Assembly: GCA_003518885.1 (NCBI GenBank)
Contig: DOXU01000160.1
Span: 1-9,425, forward strand
From: Oscillospiraceae bacterium
Lineage (GTDB): Bacteria; Bacillota; Clostridia; Oscillospirales; Ethanoligenentaceae
Direction: 5' to 3'
DNA length: 9,425 bases
The position numbers were made by a program, and so were the translations under genes. Below the pieces are notes generated by a model. It saw only the letters and a program-made list of their open reading frames with translations. It searched no databases and was not told the origin of the DNA. Below are positions 5,685 to 9,425 of this stretch, one piece after another; within the stretch, counting starts at the first letter, position 1, and each line of letters begins with the position of its first letter.

Positions 5685-6977
5685 TTAAACTGCGTTCGCC
5701 AGCTCGCTACCCTGTTTAGGCTCAACAGCCACACGGCGGACATCCGCTCCGAGCATTTGAAACTTTTGATCAACAAACTCATAACCGCGTTCTATATAAA
5801 CAATATCTTCAATTGCCGTGGTACCATGTGCCACCAGCCCTGCAATAATCATAGCTGCACCAGCTCGTAAATCCGTTGCCTTTACTGGGGCTGCCAACAA
5901 CTTTCCAACCCCTTCGACAACAGCAATCTTTCCATCTACTTGGATTTGAGCACCCATCCGTTTCAATTCCTCTACGTAACGGAAACGATTGTCCCAAACA
6001 CTTTCCGTGATAATGCTGGTTCCTTCAGCTAAAGAAAGCAAGACTGCCATCTGTGGCTGCATATCTGTCGGGAAACCTGGATGAGGCATTGTTTTAATAT
6101 TCACGTGGTTTAAGGGACCATTCCGCTCCACCAGAATAGAATCATCATATTCTGTGATGCCTACACCCATTTCCGTTAATTTGGCTGTAATGCATTCTAA
6201 ATGTTTAGGAATCACATTTTTAAGTGTCACACGTCCGCCTGCTGCAGCTGTGGCCGCCATAAAAGTGCCTGCCTCAATCTGATCGGGGATAATGGAATAC
6301 GTACAACCGTGCAAAGATTTAACGCCATATACCTTAATGACATCTGTACCTGCACCGCGTACATCTGCGCCCATGGTGTTCAAAAAATTTGCCAAATCAA
6401 CAATGTGAGGCTCTTTGGCCGCATTTTCAATTACCGTTGTGCCCTCAGCCAAAACGGATGCCAGCAAAATATTGACCGTCGCTCCTACAGAAACAACATC
6501 CAAATAAATAGATGTCCCTTTCAATCCAGTAGCAGACGCCTCTACAATGCCATGTTCAAGCCGGACATTTGCACCCAGCATTTCCAGACCTTTAATATGC
6601 TGATCAATTGGACGAACACCAAAATTGCAGCCACCTGGCATAGCTACCTGTGCACGATGATAACGCCCAAGTAATGAGCCCAAAAAATAACAAGAGGCGC
6701 GCATTTTACGTGCCAACTCATAAGGAACCTGCGGGGAATGAAGATGTGTTGTGTCAATTTCTACTACAGATTGTCTAAGGTAGCGAATTTTCGCCCCCAT
6801 ATTGGAGAGAATGTCCAGAATGCTTACAACATCACTTATTTCTGGGATATTCTCCATAACGCAAACGCCACCGGCAAGAACCGTTGCCGGCAATATCGCA
6901 ACAGCGGCATTTTTGGCACCACTGATGTTCACAACTCCAGAAAGCTTACGCCCACCAGATATCACAAATTTCTCCAA
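5685..6977 (-). CDS. murA: UDP-N-acetylglucosamine 1-carboxyvinyltransferase MurA
   Basis: Transfers enolpyruvate from PEP to UDP-GlcNAc, the first committed step of peptidoglycan synthesis in the cytoplasm; target of fosfomycin. I choose the TTG at 6977 (430 residues) because AAGGAG lies 9 nt upstream and the protein then starts in the family manner (MEKFVISGGRKLSG). The in-frame ATG at 7001 adds eight residues and has no ribosome binding site, though its ATGA overlaps the stop of an upstream small ORF, so coupling cannot be excluded. From the TTG, Lys22 in SGAKNAAV and the PEP-binding Cys117 in PGGCNFGVRPID fall at or near the usual numbering. Cys rather than Asp at that site predicts fosfomycin sensitivity of the enzyme. 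DLRAGAA and IERGYE near the C-terminus are also intact. Whether it corresponds to MurAA or MurAB/MurZ cannot be settled by eye. It heads a likely operon with walJ (83 nt downstream) and rlmH. Confidence 0.95.
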   Translation of the reverse strand: MEKFVISGGRKLSGVVNISGAKNAAVAILPATVLAGGVCVMENIPEISDVVSILDILSNMGAKIRYLRQSVVEIDTTHLHSPQVPYELARKMRASCYFLGSLLGRYHRAQVAMPGGCNFGVRPIDQHIKGLEMLGANVRLEHGIVEASATGLKGTSIYLDVVSVGATVNILLASVLAEGTTVIENAAKEPHIVDLANFLNTMGADVRGAGTDVIKVYGVKSLHGCTYSIIPDQIEAGTFMAATAAAGGRVTLKNVIPKHLECITAKLTEMGVGITEYDDSILVERNGPLNHVNIKTMPHPGFPTDMQPQMAVLLSLAEGTSIITESVWDNRFRYVEELKRMGAQIQVDGKIAVVEGVGKLLAAPVKATDLRAGAAMIIAGLVAHGTTAIEDIVYIERGYEFVDQKFQMLGADVRRVAVEPKQGSELANAV

Positions 6978-6997
6978 GCTAAACCGCTCCTTCGTTT

Positions 6998-7111
6998 TCA
7001 TTCAATAGGGAGAATTTTACAGATCCCACCACAGAGCATACACTTGCCAGCGCGGGCGAAAACGTTCCTATCATCAATCGCTTTACTAAAAGCTCGATTA
7101 TTTTTAAACAT
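6998..7111 (-). CDS. Possible 37-residue small ORF in the murA leader
   Basis: An ATG at 7111 opens a 37-codon frame ending in TGA at 7000-6998, overlapping the upstream murA ATG as ATGA. The peptide is basic in its first half and carries C-M-L-C-G-G-I-C (CxxCxxxC spacing) near its end. No good Shine-Dalgarno precedes it (only GAAAG), and I recognise no family. It lies inside the likely murA transcript, so it could be a leader peptide, a small cysteine peptide, or chance. Confidence 0.2.
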   Translation of the reverse strand: MFKNNRAFSKAIDDRNVFARAGKCMLCGGICKILPIE

Positions 7112-7118
7112 ATAAAAC

Positions 7119-7157
7119 TTTCATGCATACCCTAAAATTAGTATGGCACGCATGAAA
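7119..7157. other. Bulged inverted repeat in the murA leader
   Basis: TTTCATGCATAC (7119-7130) pairs with GTATG (7141-7145) and CATGAAA (7151-7157). This forms a 12-bp stem interrupted by a one-sided 5-nt bulge (GCACG), with a 10-nt A/T loop. On the minus strand it lies just upstream of the small ORF. It could be an operator or an RNA element; no T-run marks it as a terminator. Confidence 0.35.
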
Positions 7158-7239
7158 AAAATTATTGATCAAATTATCAGCAACCAGAGAGATTTTCTTG
7201 CTCTGGCGTACTTATTTTATCTATATTTTGGACATAGTT

Positions 7240-7245
7240 ATTATA
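7240..7245 (-). promoter_or_regulatory. Candidate extended -10 element upstream of murA
   Basis: Minus-strand TGGTATAAT: a perfect TATAAT (7245-7240) with an extended TG. No good -35 is visible 16-18 nt upstream. It would give a murA leader of about 255 nt to the TTG start. Confidence 0.4.
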
Positions 7246-7364
7246 CCACAGCATGGGGGAAAAAACTACCGATCCTCATGCGCTATATTCAAAGTCTGCG
7301 GCTCATCATCAATCGCATTCATATTTTATGAAAAAATTAACGATTTGTTCACATACTACATCTA

Positions 7365-7393
7365 ATAGTATAGAAAAATCGACCCTTTTTCAA
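7365..7393 (-). promoter_or_regulatory. Candidate distal murA promoter
   Basis: Minus-strand TTGAAA (7393-7388), a 17-nt spacer and TACTAT (7370-7365); an overlapping TATACT sits two bases further upstream at 15-nt spacing. It lies between the ilvE terminator and murA, so murA need not depend on read-through from ilvE. Confidence 0.4.
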
Positions 7394-7440
7394 GCCTTTT
7401 TGCCCTAAATTATGCCTCCTTCAGCGAATATTAAAAAATA

Positions 7441-7486
7441 AAATGCCGGTTGATTATTGCTTTATGACAATAATCAACCGACATTT
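7441..7486. terminator. Terminator of ilvE
   Basis: A 13-bp perfect stem CGGTTGATTATTG/CAATAATCAACCG (7447-7459 with 7468-7480), extended by AAATG/CATTT across one C/A mismatch, with an 8-nt loop. On the minus strand it is followed by TATTTTTTAATA. The plus side also ends in TTTTTATTATTTTTATA. Confidence 0.9.
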
Positions 7487-7510
7487 TTATTATTTTTATA
7501 TGATTTGCTC

Positions 7511-8581
7511 TTATTTTATCTCATAGGTCCAGCCAAATGGATCAGCTGCATTTCCCCATTGAAGATCCGTAAGTGCAGTATACAATTTATGGGAAAGTGG
7601 CCCAATCTCACCATTATCGATTGGCATATGTTTCTCTTTCCACTTCAATTCGCCAATTGGGGAGATCACAGCTGCAGTACCTGTACCAAAAGCTTCGTCC
7701 AATTTACCAGAGTCAGCGGCAGCCGCAATTTCATCGATTGTAATCCTACGTTCCTCTACTGGTGTTTTCCAATAACGCAAAAGATCCAACACTGATTTAC
7801 GTGTAATACCCGGAAGGATACTCCCCTGTAAAGACGGGGTCACAACTTTTCCATCAATTTGAAAGAAAACATTCATGGTGCCCACTTCTTCAATGTATTT
7901 TCGTTCAACGCCATCAAGCCACAGCACCTGGGTATATTCCTGATCCTCTGCTTCTGCTTGTGCACGTAAAGAAGCTGCATAATTTCCGCCCGTCTTGGTG
8001 AAACCCATGCCGCCCTTAACTGCACGAACATACTGTGTCTCCACATAGATTTTAACAGGATTTAAGCCTTCTGGATAATAAGCACTCACTGGGCTAAGAA
8101 TAATAACAAAATAGTAGTGATGCGCAGGACGCACACCCAAGTGTGGATCCACTGCGATAATAAAGGGACGAATATACAAGGAGGTCCCCTCTAAGGAAGG
8201 AACCCAATCTTTATCGACTTTAATGAGTTCGGTTAATGCTTTCAAAGCAAATGCTTCATCAATAGCAGGAACACAAAGACGTTCATTTGATACATTCATA
8301 CGCTTAAAGTTTTCTTCTGGTCTAAAAAGGAGAACACGTCCGTCTTTTGTACGGTAAGCTTTCATTCCCTCAAAAACCTCTTGGGCATAATGCAGTACCA
8401 TAGCAGCCGGATCAATAGCAAGTGGGCCGTATGGCACAATTCGAGGATCATGCCAACCTTGTCCATCATCATACTCCATAATAAACATGTGGTCGGTAAA
8501 AGTATCCCCAAAGGTTAACTTGCTTTCATCTTGCGGTTTTTTCTTTGGATTCTTTGTGAGTTCCTTTTTGATAGCTGTCAT
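7511..8581 (-). CDS. ilvE: Branched-chain amino acid aminotransferase (large BCAT subgroup)
   Basis: A PLP-dependent fold-type IV transaminase that interconverts Leu, Ile or Val and their 2-oxo acids with 2-oxoglutarate/glutamate. At 356 residues it belongs to the longer (eukaryote-like, about 340-360) BCAT group rather than the roughly 300-residue E. coli IlvE type. Visible motifs are YAQEVFEGMKAYR (65-77), FRPEENFKRM (86-95) and YIRPFIIA (136-143). The PLP-lysine region GFTKTGGNYAASL has Lys196. EEVGTMNVFF (231-240), GSILPGITRKSV (253-264) and EAFGTGTAAVISPIG follow. The ATG at 8581 has AAAGGG about 11 nt upstream. It is monocistronic: its own extended -10 promoter at 8691-8718, its own terminator, and a divergent neighbour. 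No T-box anti-terminator core was found in the roughly 100-nt leader, so control by branched-chain tRNA charging is not supported. Confidence 0.95.
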   Translation of the reverse strand: MTAIKKELTKNPKKKPQDESKLTFGDTFTDHMFIMEYDDGQGWHDPRIVPYGPLAIDPAAMVLHYAQEVFEGMKAYRTKDGRVLLFRPEENFKRMNVSNERLCVPAIDEAFALKALTELIKVDKDWVPSLEGTSLYIRPFIIAVDPHLGVRPAHHYYFVIILSPVSAYYPEGLNPVKIYVETQYVRAVKGGMGFTKTGGNYAASLRAQAEAEDQEYTQVLWLDGVERKYIEEVGTMNVFFQIDGKVVTPSLQGSILPGITRKSVLDLLRYWKTPVEERRITIDEIAAAADSGKLDEAFGTGTAAVISPIGELKWKEKHMPIDNGEIGPLSHKLYTALTDLQWGNAADPFGWTYEIK

Positions 8582-8690
8582 CCAAACTCATACCCTTTCA
8601 TTTATAAAAAATAAAATAATAAATGCAAAAACACACATGGCGTTTGTACTGCAAAAAACCTGACTTTTTATTTAAACAGGCCATTTTCAT

Positions 8691-8718
8691 ATTATAGCAT
8701 ACCCGGCAAAGAATACAA
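8691..8718 (-). promoter_or_regulatory. Candidate ilvE promoter
   Basis: Minus-strand TTGTAT (8718-8713), a 16-nt spacer and a perfect TATAAT (8696-8691) within an extended TGCTATAAT. The predicted start near 8684 gives a leader of about 100 nt. This contains a weak CCTG/CAGG hairpin followed by TTTTTT (8651-8680), too weak to call an attenuator. Confidence 0.55.
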
Positions 8719-8740
8719 GAGGACACCTTAATCGGGCATC

Positions 8741-8769
8741 TTGCATTTTCACACAGCTAACGGTATAAT
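8741..8769 (+). promoter_or_regulatory. Candidate promoter of the phosphodiester glycosidase gene
   Basis: TTGCAT (8741-8746), a 17-nt spacer and a perfect TATAAT (8764-8769). The predicted start near 8776 gives a leader of about 75 nt. The leader includes a 7-bp hairpin CCGGCAT/ATGTCGG (8805-8811 with 8821-8827, one G-U pair) about 12 nt ahead of the GGAG ribosome binding site. Confidence 0.6.
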
Positions 8770-8849
8770 AAAAACGTATTTTTATTTTTTAAATTATAAA
8801 AAAACCGGCATATTTAGGTCATGTCGGACAAACCTTCTTGGAGATTTTT

Positions 8850-9425
8850 ATGGCAGAATCGATTAGCGCAAAGCGCAGACAAATCGTTCGTACAGTCAAG
8901 AAAAAAAAGAAACAAAAAAAACATCCCGTATTTACCTTCTTCTTTTCCTTTTTCACTACACTAATCTGCATCTTCTGTATTGGCCTATTTCTAATGTACG
9001 GGCCGGTCTCCTATTTCCGCAATTTATGGGTGACAACTGCAATGGGAACAGGACAACACCAATGGCTTGCGACTATGTTCTTTAGTCAAGATGCCATTAA
9101 TGCCATTATGAAATCCAACGATGTTATCGAACCCGCTAATGAAACGAATCCAAATCAAATTACCATTTCTGCCAAAAATGTAAAAGACAATGCTACCACG
9201 CTCCCGACCGAATACAACAGTGAACATATTATAGATGGCATTGGTTTCACTAAAATCCGCTCTAGCAGTGGATTAGGCCATCTTTACAAAGGATGGGTTG
9301 TTAAAATATACGATCCTTCCCGTGTCTATATGGCACTTTCCAACCAATTTGGCGCAAGCGGCGAGAAAATTTCTCACATGGTTGAACGGAAGGACGCTTA
9401 TATCGGGATTAACGCAGGTGGTTTT
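8850..9425 (+). CDS. Membrane-anchored phosphodiester glycosidase domain protein (NAGPA/DUF2233-like), 3' truncated
   Basis: 192 residues are in the window; the frame is open at base 9425. The ATG at 8850 has TTGGAGA about 6 nt upstream. The N-terminus is strongly basic (KKKKKQKK at 18-24), followed by a hydrophobic membrane segment at about 27-50, a type II-like anchor placing the rest outside the cell. YFRNLWVTTAMGTGQHQWLA (55-74) and FFSQDAINAIM (77-87) are the conserved juxtamembrane region of clostridial phosphodiester glycosidases. The catalytic-domain start is visible in KGWVVKIYDPSRVYMA (147-162) and GEKISHMVERKDAYIGINAGGF at the truncated end. The family is related to the uncovering enzyme NAGPA and is often labelled exopolysaccharide biosynthesis protein. 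Members hydrolyse sugar-1-phosphodiester links, so an envelope or exopolysaccharide substrate is likely, but the real substrate is unknown. It is divergent from ilvE with its own promoter. Confidence 0.85.
   Translation, partial: MAESISAKRRQIVRTVKKKKKQKKHPVFTFFFSFFTTLICIFCIGLFLMYGPVSYFRNLWVTTAMGTGQHQWLATMFFSQDAINAIMKSNDVIEPANETNPNQITISAKNVKDNATTLPTEYNSEHIIDGIGFTKIRSSSGLGHLYKGWVVKIYDPSRVYMALSNQFGASGEKISHMVERKDAYIGINAGGF

Larger units (their letters stand above)
7002..7510. other. Long intergenic region between murA and ilvE
   Basis: About 500 bp with no convincing full-size gene. From the ilvE side it contains the ilvE terminator (7441-7486), a candidate murA promoter (7365-7393), a second extended -10 (7240-7245), a bulged hairpin (7119-7157) and the 37-codon small ORF. 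A 12-bp direct repeat ATCATCAATCGC lies at 7070-7081 and 7305-7316. No T-box or classical riboswitch core was recognised. Plus-strand frames here lack ribosome binding sites. Confidence 0.6.

Noticed and set aside
6201..6674. Plus-strand open frame of 157 codons
   Set aside because: It lies wholly antisense to murA, whose protein is conserved throughout. The translation is Cys/His/Asn-rich and resembles no family, and no ribosome binding site was found.
6738..7115. Plus-strand open frame of 125 codons spanning the start of murA
   Set aside because: It is mostly antisense to murA, with no recognisable motif and no ribosome binding site.
7070..7316. 12-bp direct repeat ATCATCAATCGC as an attachment site or mobile-element footprint
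   Set aside because: Repeats of this length arise by chance in 9 kb, and there is no integrase, transposase or terminal inverted repeat between the copies. It is mentioned only as a minor leader feature.
7143..7331. Plus-strand 62-codon frame starting MARMKKIIDQ, and the overlapping 66-codon frame from 7165
   Set aside because: No Shine-Dalgarno is present; it runs antisense to the likely murA leader and ends in low-complexity A/T-rich sequence. Probably chance.
8582..8700. Possible T-box or attenuator upstream of ilvE
   Set aside because: No GGGTGG-ACCGCG-like anti-terminator core is present, the leader is only about 100 nt, and the CCTG/CAGG hairpin has just four solid pairs.
1..9425. CRISPR array, insertion sequence, prophage or toxin-antitoxin system
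   Set aside because: No regularly spaced repeats, transposase or integrase motifs, or paired small toxin-antitoxin genes were seen on either strand.

Overview
The window looks like chromosome of a low-GC, endospore-forming Firmicute, most likely a clostridium. It carries spo0A next to spoIVB, the two-gene core of the classic clostridial sporulation locus. It also has AAGGAGG-type ribosome binding sites, several GTG/TTG starts, A/T-rich intergenic DNA and many strong bidirectional hairpin terminators. I see no insertion sequence, phage gene, CRISPR array, tRNA or rRNA.

Layout. Bases 1-483 (+) are the 3' end of citG (citrate lyase prosthetic-group precursor synthase), which runs tail to tail into spo0A (604-1404, -). 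spoIVB (1680-2885, -) lies upstream of spo0A. A small SLOG/Rossmann-type gene (3077-3448, +) diverges from spoIVB across a compact region holding one promoter per strand. A 16-bp-stem terminator is shared by the SLOG gene and a two-CBS-domain protein (3515-3925, -). The 391-bp gap 3926-4316 holds a promoter-like element, a probable structured small RNA with C-rich anti-Shine-Dalgarno-like patches, and a bidirectional terminator. Then come three minus-strand genes read murA (6977-5685) -> walJ/yycJ (5601-4810) -> rlmH (4799-4317), a likely operon joining peptidoglycan precursor synthesis, a WalJ-type metallo-beta-lactamase-fold hydrolase and the 23S rRNA pseudouridine methyltransferase. murA has a long leader with two candidate promoters and a 37-codon cysteine-bearing small ORF. 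ilvE (8581-7511, -; branched-chain aminotransferase) has its own promoter and terminator. It diverges from a membrane-anchored phosphodiester glycosidase (NAGPA/DUF2233-type) gene that starts at 8850 (+) and runs off the window.

The most notable observation is that the spo0A in the conserved spoIVB-spo0A position encodes a damaged receiver domain. The phosphoacceptor Asp is Asn56, the conserved Lys is Met108 and one of the two acidic-pocket Asp residues is Asn12. The C-terminal DNA-binding domain is almost perfectly conserved. This predicts a sporulation master regulator that cannot be switched by the usual aspartyl phosphorelay. The second most interesting item is the candidate small RNA at about 4114-4232.
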